Source: Rhodococcus globerulus NBRC 14531 (GTDB lineage: Bacteria > Actinomycetota > Actinomycetes > Mycobacteriales > Mycobacteriaceae). From it: a stretch of DNA of 64,000 bases. A model generated the notes under the pieces. The model saw only the letters and a list, made by a program, of their open reading frames with translations, was not told the origin of the DNA and did no database searches. Shown here piece by piece: positions 41,673 through 50,621 of this stretch. Location of the stretch: NCBI RefSeq assembly GCF_001894805.1, contig NZ_BCWX01000011.1, positions 1 to 64,000 on the forward strand, in the 5' to 3' direction. Position 1 is the first letter of the stretch, and the number at the start of each line of letters is the position of its first letter. Made by a program: the position numbers and the translations under genes.

Positions 41673-43226
41673 TCAGGCGAAGCTGACGCCCTGAGCTAAG
41701 GGCAATTCGCGGGAATAGTTGATGGTATTGGTCGCGCGGCGCATGTAAGAGCGCCATGCGTCCGAGCCGGACTCGCGGCCGCCACCGGTGGTCTTCTCGC
41801 CGCCGAAAGCGCCGCCGACCTCGGCACCGGAGGTGCCGATGTTGACGTTGACGATGCCGCAGTCCGAGCCGTCAGCAGCAATGAACTGCTCGGCCTCACG
41901 CTGATCGGTCGTAAAGATCGACGACGAAAGCCCTTGGGGCACGTCGTTATGTAGGGCAATCGCCTCCTCGAGAGTGTTGTACGTCAGCACATAGAGGATA
42001 GGAGCGAAGGTCTCGTCCTTGACGATTTCGGATTGGGTCGGCATCCGCACAATGGCCGGCTCGACATAGTACGAATCATTGCTGCTCGGGCGACGTTTGC
42101 CGCCGACAAGGATCTCACCACCTTGCTCAACTGCCTTCTCAAGGGCCGCAATCATATTGGCGTAGGACTTACCGTCGATGAGCGGGCCCACGAGTGTGCC
42201 CTCAGCGAATGGGTCCCCGATCAGGAGGCGGCTGTAGACCTGAGAGATGCGGTCAACGAGTTCATCGACGATGTCCTGGTGAACAATGATGCGGCGCATA
42301 GAGGTACAGCGCTGGCCGGCGGTGCCGGCAGCGGAGAAGACGATACCGCGAGTGGCGAGGTCCAAGTCCGCGGACGGGGTCACGACTGCCGCGTTGTTAC
42401 CACCTAACTCGAGGATGGCGCGGCCGAAACGGGCGGCGACGCGAGGTGCGATCTGCTCACCCATGCGCTCGGAGCCGGTAGCACTGATTAGCGGCACCTT
42501 AGGACTGTCGATCAGCGCCTGGGTATCGGCCGCACTGGCTGAGACTGTGACGTTCAGGTTGGCCGGGGCACCGGATTCGGCAGCTGCACGATCGAAAAGC
42601 GCCGAGCAGGCGGCGGCGGTCAGGGTGGCGAGCTGCGCAGGTTTCCAGATCACCGCGTCGCCGCAAACGATTGCCAGAGCTAGATTCCAGGACCATACGG
42701 CGGCCGGAAAATTGAAGGCGGAGACGACGCCGACCACACCAAGCGGATGCCACGTTTCCATGAGTCGATGGCCGGGACGTTCTGAAGGCATGGTCCTGCC
42801 GTCGAGCTGCCGAGACAGGCCGACCGCGAAATCACATATGTCGATCATTTCCTGGACCTCGCCGAGGGCCTCGGACGCGATCTTGCCGACTTCGATGCTA
42901 ATGAGATTGGCGACGTCTTCCTTATGTTCGGTCAGGAGTTCACCGAGCCGCTTGATGAGGGCTCCTCGGACCGGGCCGGGGACGGTGCGCCACTGCAGGA
43001 AGGCCTCGTGAGCGGCCTCGATGGCTGCCTCGACACCGACGGAGTCGGCGGCCGGGTAGTCGAAGAGGTCCTCCCCGGTGACTGGGGTCCGTGCGGTGAC
43101 GGCGTTCTTCATCGGAGTGTCGAGGACCATCAGGTCGACACCACAGCGCTGCAGACTGGTCCGGCTGAGCGTGCGCAGATCTTCGGTGGTGGGCAAGACG
43201 ATGGTGCCAGTGACAGCGGTGCTCAT
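41673..43226 (-). CDS. Aldehyde dehydrogenase, AmaB/ALDH7-like (2-aminoadipate semialdehyde dehydrogenase)
   Basis: 517 residues. NAD site VVGVVSAFNFPAAVWSWNLA, the ALDH7-type SERPGHRLMETWHPLGVVGV stretch, catalytic Glu in ILELGGNNAAVVT and Cys in AGTAGQRCTSMRRIIV. Length and the FNFP signature are those of the ALDH7 group, which oxidises 2-aminoadipate 6-semialdehyde (piperideine-6-carboxylate) to 2-aminoadipate. Coupled to HglS by a four-base overlap. Confidence 0.85.
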   Translation of the reverse strand: MSTAVTGTIVLPTTEDLRTLSRTSLQRCGVDLMVLDTPMKNAVTARTPVTGEDLFDYPAADSVGVEAAIEAAHEAFLQWRTVPGPVRGALIKRLGELLTEHKEDVANLISIEVGKIASEALGEVQEMIDICDFAVGLSRQLDGRTMPSERPGHRLMETWHPLGVVGVVSAFNFPAAVWSWNLALAIVCGDAVIWKPAQLATLTAAACSALFDRAAAESGAPANLNVTVSASAADTQALIDSPKVPLISATGSERMGEQIAPRVAARFGRAILELGGNNAAVVTPSADLDLATRGIVFSAAGTAGQRCTSMRRIIVHQDIVDELVDRISQVYSRLLIGDPFAEGTLVGPLIDGKSYANMIAALEKAVEQGGEILVGGKRRPSSNDSYYVEPAIVRMPTQSEIVKDETFAPILYVLTYNTLEEAIALHNDVPQGLSSSIFTTDQREAEQFIAADGSDCGIVNVNIGTSGAEVGGAFGGEKTTGGGRESGSDAWRSYMRRATNTINYSRELPLAQGVSFA

Positions 43227-44674
43227 TTATTTGACTCCTTGGTAGCGATAGATGACGGTTGTTCGATGGGACCGCGGATCCCCAATTGACGAGCAACATG
43301 GGTGAGGGATTCACGCCGGATGCCGTCATAAAGCTCGTACGGATCGTGCAACGTACGATTCAGGACTCCTTCCATCCAGGCTGCGTCGATTGCGATGGTG
43401 GACTGGGTGGTGTCCTTGTGCCCGTCAGAGGTCAGATTGGACTGAAAAATCCCAGCAGCGGATTTCGGGAGAAAGTCTTCGTAGACAATCGGTTCCGGAC
43501 GAATCCACCGCTGAGCGATCAAGTCCCGCAGCGACGCTGTGGGAACATCTCCGTCCCGTTGTTTCGCGGTGTCAATCTGATAGGTGAAGTAGGCGAGATC
43601 GTGCGAGGCCAGGTCCTGTTCGGTGGCAGGCACCTGCTGACTCCACAAATTTGCGGCGATCTCGGTGCGCTCGGTGGCCGAGATCGGGGTCGTCGTTGCC
43701 AATTCTGCGGCAGCGCACTCAATCTCGACCGTCAGCCGGTCGTAGATTTCGCGGCCACGGACGGTGGCGGCGATTCCCCGGGATTCGACCTCACCGAAAC
43801 GAACCCGGAGCGTATCTTGGGCGATGCTTCCGTCGACTTCCCGAAACATTCGAGGCTCGGCAAGCGCACGGAAGGAGGTCTGGCGGAGCAGCAGGTCCGG
43901 ACCCGCCCAACGGGGGGGACCTTGGATGGTATCTATCATCTCGATTTCGCGCCCCTTCATGCGACGGTAGAGAGCATCGATGTCGAGCACGCGTGGGGTC
44001 AGGTGATTGATGTGAGTGCTGGTAACGCCCCCGATGTCAGCGGCCACTGAGGAGACCTGCTCAAGTTCGCGGTACCACGCCCGGTCCACTGCCTCGGTCG
44101 ATAGCTCGAACGCCGTCGTTGCCAGGGACAGGAACATCTCGGCATCTCCGGCGTCCAAGCCCTGATATTCGGTCGCACGGTCGGCGAGCACGAGCAGCTC
44201 AGTGCTGAAGAGCCGGCGTGTAGCGAGGAAATTCTGCAGTCTGCGCTGGAGGTCCTCATTGAAGAAGCGACGGTCCGACGGAACGAGCATCGAGGTGAAT
44301 ACCCTGAACGGGTTGCGCGTCAGTTCGTCCGGATCGGTGGGCCGGAAGGCAGTGGAGACGACCGGAATCGAGGTTGCGGCAGTCTCGCGTAGGTCGTAGA
44401 ACCCGACCGGGTACATGCCCATGGCGGCGAAGATGCGAGCGACCTGCGACATCTCCTCAGGAGTCCCGACGCGGATAGCGCCGTGGCGTTCGGCGGTGAC
44501 GCGGGCACTGGAGCCAAGCCGTTCGGCATCGGCGCCAAGTTCGGATAGCACGGTGTCGTTGACGGCCTGAGACTCCATCAGAAGGGTGGTATAGGCGGGA
44601 ACTTCCCGCCCATATAGATATGAGAGGCGGCGAGCGAACTCAGCTCGCAGTTCCCACTGCTGGGTAATCGGCAT
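43223..44674 (-). CDS. hglS: DUF1338 protein, probable 2-oxoadipate dioxygenase/decarboxylase (HglS/YdcJ-like)
   Basis: 483 residues from ATG 44674, which has TGGAG 9 bases upstream; the frame extends to 44842 but would run into the LysR promoter. VOC-like DUF1338 features include TAERHGAIRVGTPEEM, FYDLRETAATSIPVVSTAFR, STHINHLTPRVLDID and VRFGEVESRGIA. The metal ligands expected from the characterised HglS (two His and one Glu) can be matched to AERHGA, THINHL and GEVES. HglS converts 2-oxoadipate to D-2-hydroxyglutarate with loss of CO2, using Fe(II) and oxygen. First gene of the leftward lysine operon. Confidence 0.88.
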   Translation of the reverse strand: MPITQQWELRAEFARRLSYLYGREVPAYTTLLMESQAVNDTVLSELGADAERLGSSARVTAERHGAIRVGTPEEMSQVARIFAAMGMYPVGFYDLRETAATSIPVVSTAFRPTDPDELTRNPFRVFTSMLVPSDRRFFNEDLQRRLQNFLATRRLFSTELLVLADRATEYQGLDAGDAEMFLSLATTAFELSTEAVDRAWYRELEQVSSVAADIGGVTSTHINHLTPRVLDIDALYRRMKGREIEMIDTIQGPPRWAGPDLLLRQTSFRALAEPRMFREVDGSIAQDTLRVRFGEVESRGIAATVRGREIYDRLTVEIECAAAELATTTPISATERTEIAANLWSQQVPATEQDLASHDLAYFTYQIDTAKQRDGDVPTASLRDLIAQRWIRPEPIVYEDFLPKSAAGIFQSNLTSDGHKDTTQSTIAIDAAWMEGVLNRTLHDPYELYDGIRRESLTHVARQLGIRGPIEQPSSIATKESNK

Positions 44675-44821
44675 GACGTAGGGCTCCAGAGTCGAGTGGC
44701 GAGACGGTGGGCACGAGGCCGATCCAACGCATCTGGTGGGTTGCACCGCATCTTGATGTTCGCCCACTTGAATCGATAGCACCAGCGACGAAGATTCACC
44801 TCTACCATTTAGACTTTCTAT

Positions 44822-45751
44822 ATGAATATGAGTCTGGCGCATTTAGTGACTCTGCGGGAGCTATCGCGACGTGGAACTATGCTCGCTGTGGCCGAATACC
44901 TCGGTTATACGGCAGGTGCCGTGTCACAACAGATCGCTGCCTTAGAGAAGAACGTCGGCGCCCAGCTCATCACAAAGATGGGTCGCAATGTAGCGCTCAC
45001 CGATTCGGGCACCGTGCTGGCCGAACATGCCGAACGGATTCTCGCCGCCGAACTCTCCGCACTCGATGCCTTACGCGCAGTTAAAGAAGAAGTTGCTGCT
45101 CCCCTGCTTGTGGGCACCTTCGGTAGCACCGCGGCCACATTGTTACCCCCAGTAGTGGCCGCAGCACAACGCAGGTATCCGCATCTAAAATTGAGCAGTC
45201 GGGAACTCGAACTTGACGAGGTGGTCACAGCGGTTCAACGCCGACAGGTCGACGTAGCTTTCGGGCTGGACTATCCAAGCAACCCGATGCAACGGAGTTC
45301 CGACATCGAGATGATCACCCTGCGGACCGAACGATTCGACCTTGCGGTGTCCGCCGGCGCATATGGCATCCGCACTGAATTCACGATCGACCTACGCGAC
45401 GCCGCAGACTGGAACTGGATCATGCCTCCGCCTGACAGCCAATTCGGGCGTGCAGTACGCACCGCATGCCGACAAGTGGGGTTCGAGCCAGTCGTGCGGC
45501 ATGAAAGTTTCGATACCGCAGTGTCCCTCGCGCTGGCAGGTAAGGGACTAGGCGCCACGTTCGTCACAGACATGATGGTCAGCCTTAATTCCTCGGTGCC
45601 GATCGTACGAGTCGGCCTGACCCAGAACATCACCCGGCGCATCGTGCTAATCAGGCTCTCCAATTCCGATGCTCGACCCACCGTCCGCGCGATCACGGAG
45701 ATCGTGCGCGCGGTCGTAGACCCCACTGGGCCTGACACCACCATTCCGTGA
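44822..45751 (+). CDS. LysR-family transcriptional regulator
   Basis: 309 residues. The N-terminal winged helix reads MSLAHLVTLRELSRRGTMLA, VAEYLGYTAGAVSQQIAALE and GAQLITKMGRNVALTDSGTV. The effector domain follows (LLVGTFGSTAATLLPPVVAA). It is divergent from HglS over about 150 bases, the usual arrangement for a LysR that controls the neighbouring operon. The inducer may be a lysine-pathway intermediate. Confidence 0.9.
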   Translation: MNMSLAHLVTLRELSRRGTMLAVAEYLGYTAGAVSQQIAALEKNVGAQLITKMGRNVALTDSGTVLAEHAERILAAELSALDALRAVKEEVAAPLLVGTFGSTAATLLPPVVAAAQRRYPHLKLSSRELELDEVVTAVQRRQVDVAFGLDYPSNPMQRSSDIEMITLRTERFDLAVSAGAYGIRTEFTIDLRDAADWNWIMPPPDSQFGRAVRTACRQVGFEPVVRHESFDTAVSLALAGKGLGATFVTDMMVSLNSSVPIVRVGLTQNITRRIVLIRLSNSDARPTVRAITEIVRAVVDPTGPDTTIP

Positions 45752-45780
45752 GCGTCGGAGCAGTGGCGGTCGTGGTGTAA

Positions 45781-48621
45781 CTACCACCCGCCCGCATCGA
45801 GCCGGGAGGCCAGTAGTTGCGCCAAGTGCTCACCTGAACGATCAGTCAGGTCCGACAGCTGAGTACGGCATGAGTAACCGTCAGCGAGAATAACGGTGTT
45901 CGCGTCCGCCGCCGTAACAGCTGGGATTAGTTGTTGCTCGGCGACGGCCACAGATACCTCGTAGTGCCCCTTTTCGACCCCAAAGTTGCCAGCTAGACCG
46001 CAACACCCGCCAAGACGCTGCACGCTCGCTCCAGCCTTTTCGAGCAGTTGCGCGTCTGGACTCCATCCCATCACGGAATGGTGGTGACAATGAGGCTGTG
46101 CGATAATGGCCTGCCCTTTTAGAGAGGGTGGTTCCCAGCCTCGGTCGGTAAGCAACTCAGCCAGGGTGTGGGTGTTCTCCGCGATCGGCTCTGCGGCCTG
46201 ACGACCGAGCAGTTCGGCGGCGTCGGAACGCAGCACCCCGGTACAGGAGGGTTCCATCCCGACGATCGGAATACCGGCGCCGACGTACTCGGATAAGGCA
46301 TCGACGGTGCGGCTGAGTATCTTCTTCGCTGCCGTCAGCTGACCTGTAGAGATCCAGGTCAGTCCACAACACTGTTGCTTATCGAGCAACTGCGGCCGGT
46401 ATCCTGCGGCTTCTAGCACCCGAACCGTCGCATGCCCCACCTCGGGAGTGAAGTAGTTGGTGAACGAATCTACAAAGAGCAGCACCGGTTCGCCGGTGGT
46501 GACACGGTCATGTTCGGTGGCCTTAAACCATGATCGGAAGGTCTGCACGGCGAAAGGAGGGATAGCGCGACGCTCGTCGACCCCTGCCGACGATAGTGCG
46601 AGCGGGCCGATACCGGGGATTCGCATGGTGGCGTTGACTATTCGTGGAGTAAGGCTGGCGACCTTTGCCCAGCGCGGCAACCACCCTAGCGAGTAGTGCG
46701 AGGCGGGGCGAATACGTCCCTTGTAACTTTGGTGCAGCACTTCGGATTTTAATGCAGCCATGTCGACGCCGGTAGGGCAATCCGTGGAGCACCCCTTGCA
46801 GGACAGGCAAAGGTCGAGGGCCTCGTGCACCTCTGGCGAGCGCCACCCGCCAGTGACAACTGTGCCGTTGATCATCTCCTGCAACACCCGGGCACGGCCA
46901 CGAGTGGAGTCCTTCTCCTCCCGAGTCGCCTGGTACGAAGGGCACATCACGCCACCGGTAGCGGTGTTGTCCGCGCGACACTTGCCGACGCCTGTGCATC
47001 GGTGCACCGCCTGGGTAAAGTTCCCGCCATCGTCGTGATAGGCCAGCGCTAGATTGCGGCGCAGGACTGGAGCAGCTGAAACCCGCAGATCGGCGTCTAC
47101 TGGACGCGGGTCCACCACGATGCCGGGATTAAGGATGTTGTCCGGGTCAAAGGTGTTCTTCACGGCAGCAAAAAGATTGATCGCCTCCGGCGAGTACATG
47201 AGTGGCAAGAGCTCGCTGCGGGCACGGCCGTCACCATGTTCTCCAGATAGCGAGCCCCCGTAACCGGCGACCAGTGTGCTGGCAGCGACCAGAAACTTCC
47301 GGAAGACCCCAGTCCCCCCCGGGCCGGCCAACGGCCAGTCGATCCGGACGTGCATGCATCCGTCACCGAAATGTCCGTACGGTAGGCCTGTGACATTATA
47401 TTCGGTCATCAAGGCGTCAAAGTCGCGCAGGTAGTTTCCCAACATGGCGGGGGGGACTGCTGCGTCCTCCCAACCTGCGTACGCCGGCAGACCGGCGGGG
47501 CTGCGTCCGGCAAGTCCGGCTCCATCGGCGCGGATCTGCCACAGCTCTAAGGCGCGCGCCGCGTCGGTGACTACGAGACTATCCACCGACGCGCACGCAT
47601 CGCCTACCTGCTCGGCCATCGCGATCGTCTCGTCGAGGTTGTCGCCGACCACCTCGACGAATAACCATGCCCCCCCGGAAGGCAACGGTGGCACCGCGTC
47701 CGATCCGCGGCGGTTGCGCACAACATCGACGATGCGAGAGTCGATGCCCTCACAGGCGGTGGGCTTAAACTTCAGGACCAGCGGAGCGGCATCCCCCGCA
47801 GCGGCGATGTCGGAGTAGCCCAGCACCACCAACACCCGATGCGGAGGTTCGGTAACGAGCCGCACTGTGGCCTGGGTCGCTACAGCAAGTGTGCCCTCGC
47901 TGCCGACCAACAGGCGAGCCACATCGAATCCGTTCTCCGGCAGCAGGTGCTCCAGTGCATACCCCGAGACCTGGCGGCCGAATCGGCCGAACTCAGTGCG
48001 AATCGTCGCCAACCCGCCCCGTGTGACATCCTTCAACCCGGACAGCACCGCCGAGGAAGCTCCCGTGGCAGCGCCGGTCTCGGCCGAACTCAATTCCAGA
48101 AATTCTCCAGTACCCGTCAGCACCTGTAAGCCCATAACGTTGTCCGAGGTGCGTCCGTATCCGAGCGTCCGCGATCCGCAGGCGTTATTGCCGATCATCC
48201 CGCCGATCGTGCAGCGTGTGAACGTCGATGGGTCTGGGCCGAACCGCAATCCGTGCGAGGCGGCAGCCTGCTGCAACATAACCTGGACCGTACCCGGCTC
48301 CACGGTTGCGGTTTTTCCGTCGGCGTCCAACGAGATCACTTTGTTCATGTGCCGGCTGAAATCGAGCACAAGGCCGGTGCCGACCGCGTTACCGGCCACC
48401 GAGGTACCGCCCCCACGGGAGGTCAGCGGTACACCCTCGCGACGACAAACGTCGAGCGCTGCGGCGACCTCCTCGGCGCCTCGGGGCCGGGCCACAGCCA
48501 TCGGCCGCACCCGGTACAGCGATGCGTCAGACGAGTATGCAGCTCGTGAGGTGTCGTCAACGAGTACATCACGCAGGCCTGAACGACGCAGCTCGGCAGC
48601 AAAAGCATCAACGGGGATCAT
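45781..48621 (-). CDS. D-2-hydroxyglutarate dehydrogenase (YdiJ-like FAD/Fe-S protein)
   Basis: 946 residues from ATG 48621, chosen over the longer 48648 start because the longer frame would run into the operator palindromes. Order: FAD_binding_4 (SRGGGTSVAGNAVGTGLVLD), FAD-oxidase C domain (LPYGHFGDGCMHVRIDWPLA), a 4Fe-4S ferredoxin site (LCLSCKGCSTDCPTGVD), and two CCG domains (CCGLTWISTG, CCGLAGNFGVEKGH). This is the architecture of YdiJ, which oxidises D-2-hydroxyglutarate to 2-oxoglutarate and passes electrons onward. It would complete the pathway begun by HglS. Other D-2-hydroxyacid dehydrogenases of this build are possible. A single gene facing GntR. Confidence 0.85.
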   Translation of the reverse strand: MIPVDAFAAELRRSGLRDVLVDDTSRAAYSSDASLYRVRPMAVARPRGAEEVAAALDVCRREGVPLTSRGGGTSVAGNAVGTGLVLDFSRHMNKVISLDADGKTATVEPGTVQVMLQQAAASHGLRFGPDPSTFTRCTIGGMIGNNACGSRTLGYGRTSDNVMGLQVLTGTGEFLELSSAETGAATGASSAVLSGLKDVTRGGLATIRTEFGRFGRQVSGYALEHLLPENGFDVARLLVGSEGTLAVATQATVRLVTEPPHRVLVVLGYSDIAAAGDAAPLVLKFKPTACEGIDSRIVDVVRNRRGSDAVPPLPSGGAWLFVEVVGDNLDETIAMAEQVGDACASVDSLVVTDAARALELWQIRADGAGLAGRSPAGLPAYAGWEDAAVPPAMLGNYLRDFDALMTEYNVTGLPYGHFGDGCMHVRIDWPLAGPGGTGVFRKFLVAASTLVAGYGGSLSGEHGDGRARSELLPLMYSPEAINLFAAVKNTFDPDNILNPGIVVDPRPVDADLRVSAAPVLRRNLALAYHDDGGNFTQAVHRCTGVGKCRADNTATGGVMCPSYQATREEKDSTRGRARVLQEMINGTVVTGGWRSPEVHEALDLCLSCKGCSTDCPTGVDMAALKSEVLHQSYKGRIRPASHYSLGWLPRWAKVASLTPRIVNATMRIPGIGPLALSSAGVDERRAIPPFAVQTFRSWFKATEHDRVTTGEPVLLFVDSFTNYFTPEVGHATVRVLEAAGYRPQLLDKQQCCGLTWISTGQLTAAKKILSRTVDALSEYVGAGIPIVGMEPSCTGVLRSDAAELLGRQAAEPIAENTHTLAELLTDRGWEPPSLKGQAIIAQPHCHHHSVMGWSPDAQLLEKAGASVQRLGGCCGLAGNFGVEKGHYEVSVAVAEQQLIPAVTAADANTVILADGYSCRTQLSDLTDRSGEHLAQLLASRLDAGGW

Positions 48622-48623
48622 CC

Positions 48624-48653
48624 GTAGCATGCTACAACTTCGTAGCATGCTAC
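48624..48653. promoter_or_regulatory. Double perfect palindrome, probable GntR operator
   Basis: GTAGCATGCTAC, a perfect 12-bp palindrome, occurs at 48624-48635 and again at 48642-48653 (18-base period). It lies between the divergent dehydrogenase ATG (48621) and GntR start (48675). It is so near the dehydrogenase ATG that the message there is likely leaderless and repression would block RNA polymerase directly. Confidence 0.75.
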
Positions 48654-48674
48654 GGAAGGTTTTTCGTTGTTACA

Positions 48675-49421
48675 GTGAACCCTGTGACCGATGCAAAGCT
48701 CGATTTGGAACTTCTTCCTCCGTCGACAGTCCGACGCATGGAGCAAGTGATCGCGGCGGTACGAGCCGCGATCGACGACGGCCGCATGAAGCCGGGTCTG
48801 AAGTACTCTGTCTACCAACTCGCCGAAGCGCTCGGCATCTCACGCACACCGGTAAGAGAGGCACTTCTCCGCCTTGAGGAGGCCGGACTCATCAAGTTCG
48901 AAGCACGCCAAGGCTTCCGCATCGTGTTACCACAACCCAAAGAGATCGCTGAAATCTTCGCAGTCAGGTTAGCCCTTGAGCTCCCCGCTGTGAGGAGGGC
49001 AGCTGGCACGACAGACCCCTCTTTCAGACGGGCGTTAATCATGAATCGTCAGCTGATGCAATCCGCCGCAATAGAGGGCAATAAATCCGTGTTCGCCCAG
49101 CACGATTTCCAGCTACACGACCTAATTCTCGAGGCTGCGGACAACGGCTGCTCACGCGCAATCGTCACCTCCCTCCGTGAGACGATCAGACTTCTGGGCG
49201 CGTCAACCGCTGGCAAGACCAGATCCCTGACTGAGATCGAAAACGAACACGCCCCGATTATCGCCGCCATCCTCGCCGGCGACTCCAACAGCGCCGAAGC
49301 AGCAATGCGCGATCACCTGGTTCGAACAGGAAAACTCCTTATTGCACAAGTTCTTCAGAATGAGGACACTAATATTACTGTCGAGGACATCTGGTCCTCT
49401 GCCATCTCCTTCGAAAATTAG
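48675..49421 (+). CDS. GntR-family (FadR/FCD) transcriptional regulator
   Basis: 248 residues from GTG 48675; GTG 48684 is also possible. The winged helix reads MEQVIAAVRAAIDDGRMKPG, KYSVYQLAEALGISRTPVRE and LRLEEAGLIKFEARQGFRIV. An FCD effector domain follows (FAVRLALELPAVRRAAG, HDFQLHDLILEAADNGCSRA, HAPIIAAILAGDS). FCD proteins bind a metal and small carboxylic acids. Divergent from the 2-hydroxyglutarate dehydrogenase, sharing a double palindrome, so it most likely represses that gene and itself, with a pathway acid as inducer. Confidence 0.9.
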   Translation: MNPVTDAKLDLELLPPSTVRRMEQVIAAVRAAIDDGRMKPGLKYSVYQLAEALGISRTPVREALLRLEEAGLIKFEARQGFRIVLPQPKEIAEIFAVRLALELPAVRRAAGTTDPSFRRALIMNRQLMQSAAIEGNKSVFAQHDFQLHDLILEAADNGCSRAIVTSLRETIRLLGASTAGKTRSLTEIENEHAPIIAAILAGDSNSAEAAMRDHLVRTGKLLIAQVLQNEDTNITVEDIWSSAISFEN

Positions 49422-49791
49422 CCGCCACGTCAGCGAGAGGCGCTGCGACATGGGCCGTTGCGTGGCCAGGGCAAACTGACGGCCTTTACAATAGTTTAAG
49501 GCCGACGTGTGACCAGTGAACTTTCGATCGATTTGCGCGAGCGGGATCAACACGTGCATAGACTTTTGCGTCAATATTCACGAAAAAGATTGTTCATCTC
49601 CACGGCTTAAGACTTTCCCGAGAGAGCCCGAACTTTCGGCACCATGAACGCCGCTGGGCCGAGACGCTTGATAGGCAAATTAACGACGAGAGTGCCTGGC
49701 GATATCAGCAGACCAACAGATCGATGCGTCCTCCGGCAAAGCGATCGATAGGTACGCGGGCGAAGATGGCAACGGCGCAGCCCGTACCTAG
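49422..49791. other. No gene seen
   Basis: About 370 bases between the GntR and TetR genes (both stop codons face each other). It should hold terminators; I saw no clear hairpin and no open frame of interest. Confidence 0.4.
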
Positions 49792-50427
49792 TTAATTGCG
49801 CGAGGGCCCTACGAGCGGAACGCCCTCTCTATTGCCTCCGGCTGCAGGGCCGGTCCCGGAGAGCAGCAGGTCAACCAGAGCATCCACATCCGCCTCACCC
49901 ATAGAACGCCGGAGTGTCAGGGGTGCGAGGAACATCGGCGCCAACAGTGAATTTACAATCGTCGATGGACTGCACTCGGCGCGGACTTCTCCACGGTCGA
50001 TGGCACGTCGGACGAATTCGCGCCAGGTATTCATCGAGGGTTCCCACTGCGTGATGACCAAAGCATTGAAAACTTGGTTCTGGCCGCCGGCCATGATCGA
50101 GGAAATCGCGATTTCTATTGGATCCGAAGCGAACTCGGCGAGTTTGTGCGCGAGGGTCCGTAAGTCCCGCTCCCATGAACCGGTATCGATCACCGTCGGC
50201 GCTTTGCGCACGTGCGTCGAGAGTGCTTCGACAAGAAGGTCGTCCCGGCTCGGCCACCAGCGGTAGACGGTGCGTCGACCCACCCCTGCTCGAGCAGCGA
50301 CGTCGACCATGGTGAAGTTGAACTGCCCCTCGGCGAGGAACGCTAGTGTCGCCTCGCCGACAGCGCGGCGAACCTGCTCACTGCGCCCTCCGGATCGGGT
50401 GCGCACCCGATCGGCTGCTGCGTCCAC
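49792..50427 (-). CDS. TetR-family transcriptional regulator
   Basis: 211 residues. The TetR helix-turn-helix reads QFNFTMVDVAARAGVGRRTV, YRWWPSRDDLLVEALSTHV. The rest is the usual helical ligand-binding domain. It is divergent from the flavin-oxidase operon, with palindromic operators in the shared 195-base gap. Likely a repressor of that operon; ligand unknown. Confidence 0.9.
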   Translation of the reverse strand: MDAAADRVRTRSGGRSEQVRRAVGEATLAFLAEGQFNFTMVDVAARAGVGRRTVYRWWPSRDDLLVEALSTHVRKAPTVIDTGSWERDLRTLAHKLAEFASDPIEIAISSIMAGGQNQVFNALVITQWEPSMNTWREFVRRAIDRGEVRAECSPSTIVNSLLAPMFLAPLTLRRSMGEADVDALVDLLLSGTGPAAGGNREGVPLVGPSRN

Positions 50428-50524
50428 GCGAACTTACCTCTCATCAACCACTGACACCTGCATATCCGGCCGAAATGCACACTACAGCGCCTCGAGTCTC
50501 TTACTCCGCGTCTGATCTGTGAGA

Positions 50525-50560
50525 CGTTACACAAACGTAACGACACACTATGTGTCGTTA
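50525..50560. promoter_or_regulatory. Overlapping palindromes, probable TetR operator
   Basis: TAACGACACA (50538-50547) and TGTGTCGTTA (50551-50560) form a perfect inverted repeat with a 3-base centre. Just upstream, CGTTAC (50525-50530) and GTAACG (50537-50542) form another. They sit between the divergent TetR gene and the oxidase gene. Confidence 0.75.
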
Positions 50561-50621
50561 AGGGTGGAACTGTGGCACGCTCTCCCGAGAACAAGCAACA
50601 CCGACGAGGAGAAACGAACAC

